Source of the DNA: Verrucosispora sp. WMMD573
GTDB taxonomy: Bacteria; Actinomycetota; Actinomycetes; Mycobacteriales; Micromonosporaceae
NCBI RefSeq assembly: GCF_027497175.1
Contig: NZ_CP114901.1
Span: forward strand, 868,001 to 932,000
Direction: 5' to 3'
DNA length: 64,000 bases
Both the position numbers and the translations under genes were made by a program. The notes beneath the pieces are model-generated. The model saw only the letters and a list, made by a program, of their open reading frames with translations. It made no database searches and was not told the DNA's origin. The stretch's first letter is position 1; every line of letters begins with the position of its first letter. Shown piece by piece: positions 8,972-17,459 of the stretch.

Positions 8972-8977
8972 ACCCTA
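8972..8977 (-). promoter_or_regulatory. leaderless -10 of the DUF402 gene
   Basis: TAGGGT on the minus strand, seven bases before ATG 8964. Confidence 0.6.
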
Positions 8978-9090
8978 GCCGATTCCGCCCACGGCTCGCC
9001 GCCGGGAAGTTACCGGACGACAGGGAGAATTCCGTGCCGCGCGACCGCGACACGGGCCCGCTCGGTACCGACCGCGTCCGCCCCGGCGGG

Positions 9091-9096
9091 TACCGT
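9091..9096 (+). promoter_or_regulatory. leaderless -10 of the helicase gene
   Basis: TACCGT, six bases before GTG 9103. Supports this start over the longer open frame upstream. Confidence 0.6.
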
Positions 9097-9102
9097 GCCA
9101 CG

Positions 9103-11253
9103 GTGACCCCGCCCCGCACCGCCACCGGCACCGGCACCGCCCGCGACAAGGCACGTCGGCGGGGCGACCGGCCGGGCGGAGCCGAGCTGTTGTCCGCTGC
9201 GGTCGGTGCCGTGCCCGGCGGCACGGCCCGACCGGGCCAGCAGCGGATGACCGCGGCGATCGAGGAATGCATCAGTACCGGGGACCACCTGCTGGTGCAG
9301 GCCGGCACGGGCACCGGCAAGTCCCTGGCGTACCTCGCCCCGGCGTTGACGGTGGACGGACCCGTGGTGGTCTCCACCGCCACCCTGGCGTTGCAGTCTC
9401 AGCTGGTGGAGCACGACCTGCCCCGGCTGGCCGACGCCGTCGAACCGCTGCTCCGACGCCGCCCCACGTTCGCCGTGCTGAAGGGCCGCCACCACTACCT
9501 CTGCCTGGCCCGGCTGGAGAACTCCACAGCGGACGAACCGGAAGACACTCTCTTCGACGCCCCGGCCGAACGTCCCGGCGGCACCCGCTGGCTCGGTGAG
9601 GCCGGCCGGCTGGGCAAGCAGGTCCAGCGCCTGCGGGACTGGGCACTGGAGACCGACACCGGTGACCGCGACGAGTTGGACCCGGGCGTCGACGACCAGA
9701 CATGGCGGCTGGTCTCCATGCCCGCCCGCGAGTGCGTCGGTGCCTCCCGCTGCCCGTACGGTGCGGAGTGCTTCGCCGAGGCGTCCCGGGCCCGGGCCCG
9801 GGAGGCGGACATCGTGGTGACCAACCACAGCCTCCTCGCGGTCGACATGCTCGCCGGCCGGCACATCGTCCCGCCCCACCGGCTGTTGGTCGTCGACGAG
9901 GCCCACGAACTGGCGGACCGGGTCTCCTCGGCGGCCCAGGCGGAGTTGACCCCGGACCTGATCGACAGGTATGCCCGGCGGGCCCGGCCACTGCTGCGCC
10001 CGGAGACGGCCGAAGCGTTGACCGCATCGGGTGACGCCCTCGCGGTCGGGTTGGCCGAGGCACCGGCGGGACGGATCACGAGCGGGCTGCCCGGCCCGCT
10101 GCGGGAGGCATGCACGCTGTTGGACGCCGCCACCCGTACCGCCCTGGACAGCATCGGCGACGTCAAGGCCGACGACCCCGACCCGGTACGCAAGCAACAG
10201 GCCAAGGCCGTCCTCGACGAGTTGTCCACCACCGCTCAGCGGCTGCTCGAAGAGGCCGAGCACGACGTGGCCTGGGTGGAGCGCAACGACGTGACCGGAC
10301 GGCGGGCACTTGTGGTGGCGCCGCTCTCGGTCGCCGGCACCCTGGCCACCCACCTCTATGACGAGCGGACCGTGGTGGCCACCTCGGCCACGCTCGCGCT
10401 CGGAGGGCGGTTCGACACGGTCGCCCGGGCACTGGGCCTCGACTCGCCTCCGACCGGCCCCCCGTCGCCGGCCGCCGCTGCCCTCGCCGAGGCCACCCGG
10501 CGACCGTCCGGTCCCGACGAGGGGGCCGGTGGCACCGCACCGCGCAGGCCGGACGACGCGGGCGGGCTGACGGACTCCGGGCTCGGGTGGCGTTCAATGG
10601 ACGTTGGCTCGCCGTTCGACTATCCCCGGCAGGGCATCCTCTACGTGGCCGCGCACCTGCCCCGCCCGGGGGCGTCCGGGCTGCCCGAGGCCGCCGGGGA
10701 GGAACTGCTCGCGCTGGTCACCGCGCTCGGTGGGCGTACGCTCGGGCTCTTCTCCTCACGCCGGGCCGCGCAGCAGGCGGCGGAGCTGCTGCGCGCCCGG
10801 ACCGACCTGCCGGTGCTGCTTCAGGGTGAGGAGACGCTGCCGCTGCTGGTCCGACGTTTCCGCGAGGAGCGGTCGAGCTGCCTGTTCGGGGTGATGTCGT
10901 TGTGGCAGGGCGTCGACGTTCCGGGCGACGCGTGCCAACTCGTGGTGATCGACCGGCTTCCGTTTCCCCGCCCCGACGAGCCGCTCGCTGCGGCCCGGGC
11001 GGCGGCGGTCGACGCGCAGGGCGGCTCCGGCTTCGCCGCGGTGAGCGTCCCGATCGCGGCGGTTCGACTCGCACAGGGCGTGGGCCGGTTGATCCGGGCC
11101 AGCGGTGACCGGGGCGTGGTGGCGGTACTCGACTCCCGGCTGGAGACGGCCCGCGGCTACAGCTCGTTCCTCCGTCGCTCGTTGCCGCCGTTCTGGTACA
11201 CGACCCGTCCGGAGGTGGCCCGAGGCGCGCTGGCCCGTCTCGCCGCGAGCTGA
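9103..11253 (+). CDS. ATP-dependent DNA helicase, DinG/XPD type
   Basis: Superfamily 2 helicase of 716 residues, probably a 5'-3' DNA helicase in repair or recombination. Motifs in order: Walker A AGTGTGKSLAYLAP (about residue 68), motif Ia VVSTATLALQSQL, four cysteines that could hold a 4Fe-4S cluster (HHYLC, then ECVGASRCPYGAEC), the DEAH box VVDEAHEL (about 264), and C-terminal motifs GLFSSRRAAQQ, LWQGVDVPGD and QGVGRLIR. The frame is open far upstream, but that part lies antisense to the PPK2 and DUF402 genes; GTG 9103 follows a leaderless -10 and lies just before the conserved region. Confidence 0.92.
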   Translation: MTPPRTATGTGTARDKARRRGDRPGGAELLSAAVGAVPGGTARPGQQRMTAAIEECISTGDHLLVQAGTGTGKSLAYLAPALTVDGPVVVSTATLALQSQLVEHDLPRLADAVEPLLRRRPTFAVLKGRHHYLCLARLENSTADEPEDTLFDAPAERPGGTRWLGEAGRLGKQVQRLRDWALETDTGDRDELDPGVDDQTWRLVSMPARECVGASRCPYGAECFAEASRARAREADIVVTNHSLLAVDMLAGRHIVPPHRLLVVDEAHELADRVSSAAQAELTPDLIDRYARRARPLLRPETAEALTASGDALAVGLAEAPAGRITSGLPGPLREACTLLDAATRTALDSIGDVKADDPDPVRKQQAKAVLDELSTTAQRLLEEAEHDVAWVERNDVTGRRALVVAPLSVAGTLATHLYDERTVVATSATLALGGRFDTVARALGLDSPPTGPPSPAAAALAEATRRPSGPDEGAGGTAPRRPDDAGGLTDSGLGWRSMDVGSPFDYPRQGILYVAAHLPRPGASGLPEAAGEELLALVTALGGRTLGLFSSRRAAQQAAELLRARTDLPVLLQGEETLPLLVRRFREERSSCLFGVMSLWQGVDVPGDACQLVVIDRLPFPRPDEPLAAARAAAVDAQGGSGFAAVSVPIAAVRLAQGVGRLIRASGDRGVVAVLDSRLETARGYSSFLRRSLPPFWYTTRPEVARGALARLAAS

Positions 11254-11287
11254 ACCGGCTGGCGTCGCACGCGGCAGGCGGGCCGGC

Positions 11288-12586
11288 TCAGGGTGCCCGG
11301 GAGGCGACGACGACGGCGTCGGGCGGGGTGTCCGGAACGCGCCGGGCGGCGAGGCGTCGCACGGCCGTGTTGAGCACCGCGATGATGGGCACCGCGACCA
11401 GCGCGCCGGTGATCCCGGCGAGCACCACGCCGGCCGCCAGACCGATGATCACTGCGAGCGGGTGGATGGCGACCGCCCTGCCCATGATCAACGGCTGGAG
11501 GATGTGGCCCTCCACCTGCTGTACGCCGATCACCACGCCCAAGATGATCAACGCGGTCACCGGGCCGCTGTCCACCAATGCCACCAGCACCGCCACGCCC
11601 CCGGAGAGGGTCGCGCCGACGATCGGGATGAACGCGCCGAGGAAGACCAGGGCGGCCAGCGGAAAGGCGAACGGGATGTCGAAGATGACCAGGAAGATGC
11701 CGATGCCGACGGCGTCGATGAAGGCGACCAGCACCGTCGCCCGCACGTAGGCGACAAGCGTCGCCCAGGCGGCCCGGCCGGCGTCGTCGACCTTCCAGCG
11801 CGCGGCGACGGGCAGCAGCCGGACCAGGAACCGCCAGATGATGTTGCCGTCGCGCAGGAAGAAGAAGGTGGCGAAGAGGACCAGCACCGTGCCGGTCAGC
11901 ACCTCGGCCAGGGTGGCTGCGGTGGAGAGGGCGCCGCTGGTGAATCGCTCGGTGTTGTTGTCGACCCACCGCTGGGTCTCCTCGATGTACCGGTCGAGGT
12001 CGTTGTCCGACAGGTGCAGCGGCCCGGTCTTGAGCCACTGCTGAATCTGCTGTAGCCCCTGGGTCGACTTCGCGGTCAGTTCCGGAACGCCCTTGATGAA
12101 CTCGTTGACCACCAGGGTGAGCGTGCCGATCACCGCGGCCAGCCCAGCGACCAGTACCACTGCGGTCGCCAGTGATCGCGGCAGGCGGGCCCGTAGCAGC
12201 CAGCCGACCGCGGGTGCCAGCAGCGCCGACAGCAGCAGCGCCACCGCCAACGGGATGATCACGATGCTGATCGTGCCGACGAGCTTCAGCAGCGCCCAGA
12301 AGACGATGCCGATAACGATCAGCCGCCAGCACCAGGCGGCGGCGATCCGCAGCGCGTGCGGCACGTCGGCGTCGTCGCGACTGGAGGTGGAGTTGTGCAG
12401 TGGGGTGGGCGGGTCGGCACCGACGACGGTCGCCGCCGCCGGTGCCACCGGCCCAGGGCTCGACGGCGACGCCAGGCCGGGCGGCTCCGCGGCATCGGCG
12501 GGAGTCTGGCTGCCCGCTCTGACCGACTCCTTGCCCGACTCGTACGCGCGACGCAGCCGTCCGCGTATCCGCTCGAAGCGGCTCAA
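11288..12586 (-). CDS. AI-2E family transporter
   Basis: Integral membrane protein of 432 residues of the AI-2E/PerM family, whose members include AI-2 exporters and sodium/proton antiporters. The first 85 or so residues are hydrophilic and rich in Ala and Pro. They are followed by paired helices (LIVIGIVFWALLKLVG; ISIVIIPLAVALLLSAL), a central soluble part (LDRYIEETQRWVD) and the family's C-terminal helices with FIPIVGATLSG and QQVEGHILQPLIMG. The start is TTG 12586 with GGGAGG five bases upstream. The substrate is unknown. It is divergent from the GroES-like gene. Confidence 0.87.
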   Translation of the reverse strand: MSRFERIRGRLRRAYESGKESVRAGSQTPADAAEPPGLASPSSPGPVAPAAATVVGADPPTPLHNSTSSRDDADVPHALRIAAAWCWRLIVIGIVFWALLKLVGTISIVIIPLAVALLLSALLAPAVGWLLRARLPRSLATAVVLVAGLAAVIGTLTLVVNEFIKGVPELTAKSTQGLQQIQQWLKTGPLHLSDNDLDRYIEETQRWVDNNTERFTSGALSTAATLAEVLTGTVLVLFATFFFLRDGNIIWRFLVRLLPVAARWKVDDAGRAAWATLVAYVRATVLVAFIDAVGIGIFLVIFDIPFAFPLAALVFLGAFIPIVGATLSGGVAVLVALVDSGPVTALIILGVVIGVQQVEGHILQPLIMGRAVAIHPLAVIIGLAAGVVLAGITGALVAVPIIAVLNTAVRRLAARRVPDTPPDAVVVASRAP

Positions 12587-12738
12587 GCGCACCTCCCGGC
12601 AGATCGGCCTGCGCACTGCGTCAGGTCGGACAGGATACGCCCGACCAGGCAACGGTAGGACGGATACGCCACCCACAGTGCCCCGCCGACCGGTCCGCCA
12701 ACCCGGTGACCACCGGCGTCCCGGATGGGACGACACGG

Positions 12739-12744
12739 TAGCGT
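12739..12744 (+). promoter_or_regulatory. leaderless -10 of the GroES-like gene
   Basis: TAGCGT, seven bases before GTG 12752. Confidence 0.6.
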
Positions 12745-12751
12745 CTGCGGC

Positions 12752-13090
12752 GTGACCGCCGATCCGAACCTCGACTCCGGCCTGCCCATCCGGCTGCTGC
12801 ACGACCGCGTGCTGGTGCGAATGGAGGGCAGCGACGGCGAGCGGCGTTCCAGCGCCGGCATCGTGATTCCCGCCACCGCGGCGGTGGGCAAACGCCTGGC
12901 GTGGGCCACCGCCGTCGGGGTCGGCCCCAACGTACGCTCCATCGTCTCCGGCGACCGGGTGCTCTTCGACCCCGATGACCGGTCCGAGGTCGAGCTGCAC
13001 GGCGAGGGCTACGTGCTGCTGCGCGAACGCGACGTGCACGCGGTGGCCGCCGAGCGGATCGAGGAGAACGCCACCGGCCTCTATCTCTGA
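12752..13090 (+). CDS. GroES-like co-chaperonin (separate copy)
   Basis: Protein of 112 residues with a chaperonin-10 fold: IRLLHDRVLVRMEG, a mobile-loop position with the hydrophobic GIVIP motif, a VGVGP turn, and SGDRVLFDP before the final strands. Ordinary GroES has about 100 residues; this one has some 12 extra at the N-terminus and a longer C-terminus. It is not next to a groEL: the only groEL here is 11 kb away, and there is no CIRCE element in front. It may be a second, divergent co-chaperone rather than the main GroES. Confidence 0.85.
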   Translation: MTADPNLDSGLPIRLLHDRVLVRMEGSDGERRSSAGIVIPATAAVGKRLAWATAVGVGPNVRSIVSGDRVLFDPDDRSEVELHGEGYVLLRERDVHAVAAERIEENATGLYL

Positions 13091-13178
13091 CCGGCTTCGG
13101 CACGCTCGACCGGTCCGCGCCTCGTTTGTCGCGCTCCCCGACGGGAAGCCAGCCGCACCACCGGCCTGGGGAGGGACG

Positions 13179-13346
13179 ATGCCGGTATTCGTGAAGAAGG
13201 TGCTGGCCTGGGGAAGCCTCGCGTTTCTGATCTACTTCATGGCGTTCCGGCCGGAGGGCGCCGCACAGATGTTCAAGGCCATCGGTGCGGCCCTGATGAT
13301 GATGGCCCAAGGGCTCGGGGACTTCCTCACCAGCCTGATGACCTGA
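13179..13346 (+). CDS. small membrane protein, 55 residues
   Basis: Short ORF with a strong ribosome site (GGGGAGG five bases before ATG 13179), which argues that it is translated. The product has a basic N-terminus (PVFVKKVLAW), one hydrophobic helix (GSLAFLIYFMAF) and an amphipathic, methionine-rich C-terminus (ALMMMAQGLGDFLTSLM). No function is recognised. It lies 88 bases after the GroES-like gene and ends just before a strong inverted repeat. Confidence 0.72.
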   Translation: MPVFVKKVLAWGSLAFLIYFMAFRPEGAAQMFKAIGAALMMMAQGLGDFLTSLMT

Positions 13347-13360
13347 GCCCACTGGCCGGT

Positions 13361-13423
13361 CGCTCCGGTCACCGGCTGGCTGGTCGGCCCGGGGCGGAGC
13401 AACGGTGGCCGGTGACCGGAGCG
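13361..13423. terminator. bidirectional terminator
   Basis: Perfect 15-bp inverted repeat, CGCTCCGGTCACCGG at 13361-13375 and its complement at 13409-13423, around a 33-base spacer. It lies between the small membrane protein and the convergent PrsW gene. Confidence 0.72.
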
Positions 13424-13424
13424 G

Positions 13425-14882
13425 TCAGCGGTGACCGGGCGGCCAGGGCGCGGCGGGACGTGGACCGTACCAGCCGGGCTGGCCGTAGCCGGCGGGAAAT
13501 GCGGGCGGCGGAGGTGGCGGCGGGATGAGCACCACCGGAATCGGGACCACCGGCTCCTCGGGGGCCGCCACCGCCCGCTGCGAGCCGTCCGGGAACCGCA
13601 GGTGGTAGCGGTGCCCATCCCAGACGCCTACCGGCGACTGCGGATCCCGACCCACGAAGTACGACCGGTACGCGGCGATGGAGTGCAGCAGTTCCTGTTC
13701 CTCCCGGGCCGTCCGGTCCCGGTCGACGGGGCGGCGGTCCAGACCTCGGGTGGCGCCGTCCCGCAGCAGCGCCAACCGGGTCGCCGCGAACTGATAGCCA
13801 CGCATCGCCCGTAGACCGGCGTCGCCGGCCACCCGCCGGGCCCACACCCGGGCCGCGTGTCGGCGGCCGAGGCTGCTCAACGCGGCCACCTCCGGCGGCG
13901 TGAGCCAACCGGCCCGTACGTAGTCCGGCAGCACCCGCTCGGTGAGCCGTCCCTCCCAGGCCCGTAGCCACACCGCCAGACCGACCATGCCGAAGAAGAT
14001 CGGGACCATCACGCCAACGAAGCCGAAGAGTGAGATCAACACCTGACCTGTGGCCTGGGTCAGCGTCGGCAGCAGGTTCCACGTCCCGTGCAGCATCATC
14101 GCCAGCAGCAGCCCGGCGACCGGGGCGAAGAACCGCACCCGACGGTCCGCCGACCGCGCGGCGATACCGAGCCCGATACCGGCCATCGAGGTGAACAACG
14201 GGTGGGCGAACCCGAAGAGCAGGATCCGGACGATGAAGATGGCGATGACCTGTTGCGTCCCGGTCGCCGGCCCGTACTGCTCGACCCCCGAGGCGTATCC
14301 GTACCCGCCCAGGTAGAGGATGTTCTCCACCATTGCGAAGCCGATCGCGGACAGCCCGCAGTAGACGAGGCCGTCGGTGATGCCCGACCATTCCCGCCGC
14401 CGGAAGATCAACAGCAGGATAGGGCCGAGGGTCTTGGTCAGTTCCTCGATGAAGGGCGCGACCAGAACGGCGGTGAGAGCGACGGGCAGGCCCTGGTCCT
14501 CGAACCAGCCGGCCGCCGTCTCGTTCACCGTCAGGGACGCCGCGGTGGAGACGAAGGCACCCCAGGCGAAGCAGAAGACCAGGTACTTCAACGGCTCGGG
14601 CTCGTATCGGTCGAGCCAGAGGAAGCAGGCCACCAGCACCGGGACCGGCAGTACCGCAGCGGCGGTACCGACCAGCAGCGCCTCCGGGCCGAGGCTGGTG
14701 CCGAGCGTGAAGAGCATGAAGATCGCGCAGGCCGCGATCAGGATGATCACCCCGATCAGCACCAGCGCCCGTCGCCAGCTGAGGCGGCGTCGCGGCATTC
14801 CGGGTACGCCGTCACCCGCGCCTGGAGCGACGGGCACGGACGGCGACGGCGGCAGCGATCCGCCGGACGGGGTGACGGCCAT
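13425..14882 (-). CDS. PrsW family intramembrane metalloprotease
   Basis: Membrane protein of 485 residues. PrsW-type proteases cut membrane substrates such as anti-sigma factors. The three family motifs lie in membrane helices: EELTK in VAPFIEELTKTLGPI, the histidine of FGFAHPLFTSMAGIG, and the histidine of LLLAMMLHGTWNLL. About eight helices are visible in the first 300 residues. A cytoplasmic tail of about 190 residues follows, ending in a proline-rich segment (IPPPPPPPAFPAGYG). ATG 14882 has TACGCT six bases upstream. The target is not evident; no sigma/anti-sigma pair is adjacent. Confidence 0.9.
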   Translation of the reverse strand: MAVTPSGGSLPPSPSVPVAPGAGDGVPGMPRRRLSWRRALVLIGVIILIAACAIFMLFTLGTSLGPEALLVGTAAAVLPVPVLVACFLWLDRYEPEPLKYLVFCFAWGAFVSTAASLTVNETAAGWFEDQGLPVALTAVLVAPFIEELTKTLGPILLLIFRRREWSGITDGLVYCGLSAIGFAMVENILYLGGYGYASGVEQYGPATGTQQVIAIFIVRILLFGFAHPLFTSMAGIGLGIAARSADRRVRFFAPVAGLLLAMMLHGTWNLLPTLTQATGQVLISLFGFVGVMVPIFFGMVGLAVWLRAWEGRLTERVLPDYVRAGWLTPPEVAALSSLGRRHAARVWARRVAGDAGLRAMRGYQFAATRLALLRDGATRGLDRRPVDRDRTAREEQELLHSIAAYRSYFVGRDPQSPVGVWDGHRYHLRFPDGSQRAVAAPEEPVVPIPVVLIPPPPPPPAFPAGYGQPGWYGPRPAAPWPPGHR

Positions 14883-14888
14883 GCGGTC

Positions 14889-14894
14889 AGCGTA
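14889..14894 (-). promoter_or_regulatory. leaderless -10 of the PrsW gene
   Basis: TACGCT on the minus strand, six bases before ATG 14882. Confidence 0.55.
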
Positions 14895-14941
14895 GTCATG
14901 CGCGGCCCGTCCGGCCGGGCGCATGGCCCGCTGCGGAGGAC

Positions 14942-16204
14942 TCAGCCGACCGGCGGTGCGGCGGGCCGCTGCCCAGCCGGTTGCGGCTTGGCCGGTGCCG
15001 CCGGCCGGTCCAGCTCACCGAAGGAGCGGCGCACCAGCCGGTTCGCCTCCTCCTGACTGATGCCGGAGGCCACCAGCAGATCACTGGCGGTGGTACGCAC
15101 CTGGGCCACCACCACACTGCCGGAGAATCCGACCCCCTCGGCGTACGCCCGGCCGGCCTCGCTGACGGCGCGCAGCGACCGCTCCCGGGCCTGTTCGGGC
15201 TCCTCGCCCTGAGCAAACTCCTTCTGTAGCTGGCGCACCGCCTCGGCCAGGTGACCGACCGCGTCCGGCATCGGTTCCGGGATCGGCTCGTCGTCCTCCA
15301 CCAGGGTCACCGCCCGCCGGATCAGGGTGCCGCTGTTGCGCATCGCCCGGTCGATCGGGTCCGCCGCCTCTGCGTAGTGGGTGAGCTCGCTGCGCCGATG
15401 CCATCGCGCCGGCGAGAGCAGCGCGGTCTCCTTGGCACCCTCGATCGCCTCGGAGAAGGTGGCCAACTCCTCCTTGTTGTCGCGTAGCCGGTCCAGCGCA
15501 CTCTGGATCTTGCCCGCGTCGCGCTCCCGCAGCCCGTCGGCGGCGAGATCGAGCTGGGCGGCGAGCAGGTCCAGCGCCGGCCGGGCCGCCCGATTGAGCA
15601 CCCGCAGCGGGTTGAGCGGCAGCAGGATCGCGGTGACCAGCAGCGCGATGCTGCCGCCGACGATCGCATCGATGAACCGGGGTATCTCCAGATCCTCCAC
15701 CGACGGGCTGAGCGTCACGATCAGCACCGCGGTCGCCGCAGCCTGGATGACGATGGCGACGCTGCCCCCGGCGAAGACGGTCAGCACGATGGCGGAGGTC
15801 ACCACCAGCCCGAGCTGCCACGGCCCGGTGCCGAGGAAATAGATCAGCAGGTCGCCGACGAAGACCCCGACGCCCACCCCGAGGATCAACTCGACGGTCC
15901 GGCGGAACCGCTGACCCACCGAGACGGCCAGGGTGCCGACGGCGGAGATCGGGGCGAAGACCGGTTGCGGATTGCCCAGCAGCTCATGCGCCGCCACCCA
16001 GGACAGCCCGGCGGCCAGACCCGCCTGCGCGGCCAGGCCGAGTGACAGGCGCACCCGGTGCAGGCGGTCGCGCAGGGTCGCCTTGCTCCGGTCATGCAGC
16101 TGCGCCATCGTCCCGGCGATCCGGGCCGTGTCCACGTCGGACCGGCCGTCGCGCTCGCCGCCTCGGCGCAGCAGCCGGGAAAGTCCGCGCCGGGCCACCG
16201 CCAT
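14942..16204 (-). CDS. FUSC/aromatic acid exporter family membrane protein
   Basis: Membrane protein of about 420 residues with one block of about six helices (AQAGLAAGLSWVAAHELLG through LLVTAILLPLNPLRVL) and a long helical cytoplasmic C-terminal half. This is the layout of the FUSC and ArAE families, proposed efflux or membrane-stress proteins. Family motifs include NPQPVFAPISAVGTLAVSVG and RTVELILGVGVGVFVGD. The start is ATG 16204, with a weak TAGTCC five bases upstream; an in-frame start at 16273 is possible. The substrate is unknown. Confidence 0.78.
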   Translation of the reverse strand: MAVARRGLSRLLRRGGERDGRSDVDTARIAGTMAQLHDRSKATLRDRLHRVRLSLGLAAQAGLAAGLSWVAAHELLGNPQPVFAPISAVGTLAVSVGQRFRRTVELILGVGVGVFVGDLLIYFLGTGPWQLGLVVTSAIVLTVFAGGSVAIVIQAAATAVLIVTLSPSVEDLEIPRFIDAIVGGSIALLVTAILLPLNPLRVLNRAARPALDLLAAQLDLAADGLRERDAGKIQSALDRLRDNKEELATFSEAIEGAKETALLSPARWHRRSELTHYAEAADPIDRAMRNSGTLIRRAVTLVEDDEPIPEPMPDAVGHLAEAVRQLQKEFAQGEEPEQARERSLRAVSEAGRAYAEGVGFSGSVVVAQVRTTASDLLVASGISQEEANRLVRRSFGELDRPAAPAKPQPAGQRPAAPPVG

Positions 16205-16313
16205 GGCCGGGACTACCCACCTGACGCCCGGACATTCCCGCCGAAGCGGCACATCGCTGCGGACGGCCGACACCAGATCACGGCTTGTCGCCGGATCAGG
16301 CAGACTCGGGCCG

Positions 16314-16952
16314 GTGACGGGGTTGATCGCACGATGGCGTACCGCCGCCCGGGCAGCCGGAGCGGATGACCCGGCGTCGGTCGACGCCGCCGGCGCGGAG
16401 TTGCTCCAACGGTGGCGGGAGCCACACCGGCACTACCACACGATCGGGCACCTGGCCGCCGTGCTCGACGTGATCGATCGGTACGCGTCGACCGCGTCAC
16501 GACCCGATCTGGTGCGACTCGCCGCGTGGTGCCACGACGCGGTGTACGACCCCCGCGCGGCGGGCGACCGGAACGAGCGCGACAGCGCGGCGCTCGCCGA
16601 CGCCCTGCTCACCCGGCTGGGGCTGCCTCCGGCCGAGGTGGCCGAGGTGAATCGACTGGTCCTGCTCACCGCCGGTCACCTGGTGGATCCGGCGGATGCC
16701 GACGGCGCGCTGCTCTGCGACGCCGACCTGGCCGTGCTGGCCGCGTCACCACCGGAGTACGACAGGTACGCCGCCGCGATCCGCCGGGAGTACGCCCACG
16801 TGCCCGAGTCGGACTACCGGGCCGGCCGGGCCCGGGTGCTCGCCGGCCTGCTCGCTCTGCCCTCCCTGTACCGCATCCCCGCCCTGGCCACCCGCTGGAC
16901 CCACCTCGCCCACACCAACCTCACCCGCGAACTGACCCACCTCACCCCCTAA
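16314..16952 (+). CDS. HD-domain metal-dependent phosphohydrolase
   Basis: Predicted hydrolase of 212 residues. It shows the histidine-rich pattern of the HD superfamily: HRHYHTIGHLAAVLD, then LAAWCHDAVYDP with the HD pair, and later LLCDADLAVLAASPPEYDRY with the second aspartate. Family members have no firmly established substrate. GTG 16314 follows CAGACT by seven bases, a weaker version of the leaderless signal seen elsewhere in this window. It diverges from the FUSC-type gene. Confidence 0.82.
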   Translation: MTGLIARWRTAARAAGADDPASVDAAGAELLQRWREPHRHYHTIGHLAAVLDVIDRYASTASRPDLVRLAAWCHDAVYDPRAAGDRNERDSAALADALLTRLGLPPAEVAEVNRLVLLTAGHLVDPADADGALLCDADLAVLAASPPEYDRYAAAIRREYAHVPESDYRAGRARVLAGLLALPSLYRIPALATRWTHLAHTNLTRELTHLTP

Positions 16953-16998
16953 CAAGCCCCCCACCCCACCCGCCTCGCCCTGCCCCTCCTCGCCTCGC

Positions 16999-17068
16999 CG
17001 ATCATGCAGTTGTGGCAGGCGCTATGGGTGCTTTGTTCGCTTTGCTACGTACCACAACTGCATGATCG
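16999..17068. repeat. 70-bp palindromic element
   Basis: Perfect 17-bp inverted repeat: CGATCATGCAGTTGTGG at 16999-17015 and its complement at 17052-17068, with a 36-base spacer that is AT-rich for this genome. The arms are too long and the bases too unlike their surroundings to be chance. It lies between the HD gene and the DUF4031 gene, and the DUF4031 frame ends inside the spacer. It could be a dispersed palindromic (REP or MITE-like) element or a terminator. No second copy occurs in the window. Confidence 0.8.
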
Positions 17069-17393
17069 ACGGCGGGGGGGTGGGAGGGAGGGAGGGAGGG
17101 AGGGAGGGAGGGTGGGTGGGAGGGGGAGTGGGGTGGGAGAGGTGTTTGGGGCGGCGGAGGTTGGCGGCGCGCAGGAGACGGACGATGTCCCGACTGGGCA
17201 CGACCCGAGCGCCGAGCCAGACGGCCATCGGGAAGCGCTCGGCGGGAATGTCGTAGTGATCCCGGTCGAAGCCCCGCCGGGGAGCACCCAGCATCTCGGC
17301 GAAGGCGTGCAGTTCGGCGAGGGAGACGTCGCTGATCAGGTGCGACCAGAGCCGGCCGCGCCCCGGCCAGGACGGCCGGTCCACGTAGATCAC
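17022..17393 (-). CDS. DUF4031 domain protein with a repeat-encoded tail
   Basis: The first 83 or so residues are a recognisable DUF4031 domain (MIYVDRPSWPGRGRLWSHLI; ELHAFAEMLGAPRRGFDRDH). The function of the family is unknown. Normal family members end about here. This frame continues for 40 residues through the GGGA repeat, giving THPPSLPPSLPPTPPPS, and stops inside the spacer of the 70-bp palindrome (IMQLWYVAKRTKHP). The tail therefore looks like accidental coding acquired through the repeat and palindrome. GTG 17393 follows TACGGT by six bases, so the gene is probably leaderless. It is divergent from the FAD oxidase. Confidence 0.8.
   Translation of the reverse strand: MIYVDRPSWPGRGRLWSHLISDVSLAELHAFAEMLGAPRRGFDRDHYDIPAERFPMAVWLGARVVPSRDIVRLLRAANLRRPKHLSHPTPPPTHPPSLPPSLPPTPPPSIMQLWYVAKRTKHP
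17082..17120 (+). repeat. G-rich tetranucleotide repeat, (GGGA)7 then GGGT units
   Basis: Seven tandem GGGA units at 17082-17109 followed by two GGGT units, within a longer G-rich strand (17070-17140). It can form a G-quadruplex and is a likely slippage site. On the minus strand it encodes the Pro/Ser tail of the DUF4031 protein. Confidence 0.9.
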
Positions 17394-17399
17394 TCAGCC

Positions 17400-17405
17400 A
17401 CCGTA
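17400..17405 (-). promoter_or_regulatory. leaderless -10 of the DUF4031 gene
   Basis: TACGGT on the minus strand, six bases before GTG 17393. Confidence 0.55.
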
Positions 17406-17446
17406 CCGGGCGTCGACCCAGGTTGATGATCACGAGGGGCCGGTCG

Positions 17447-17452
17447 TAGCCT
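17447..17452 (+). promoter_or_regulatory. leaderless -10 of the FAD oxidase gene
   Basis: TAGCCT, seven bases before ATG 17460. It lies 42 bases from the opposite-facing DUF4031 -10. Confidence 0.55.
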
Positions 17453-17459
17453 CGGCCCC

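Noticed and set aside
7402..9102. Very long open frame upstream of the helicase that would add 567 residues to it
   Set aside because: It lies antisense to the PPK2 and DUF402 genes, which have clear family motifs; in GC-rich DNA such shadow frames are common. A leaderless -10 sits before GTG 9103.
17070..17140. CRISPR-like or minisatellite array in the G-rich tract
   Set aside because: Units are four bases long with no spacers; it is a simple tetranucleotide repeat.
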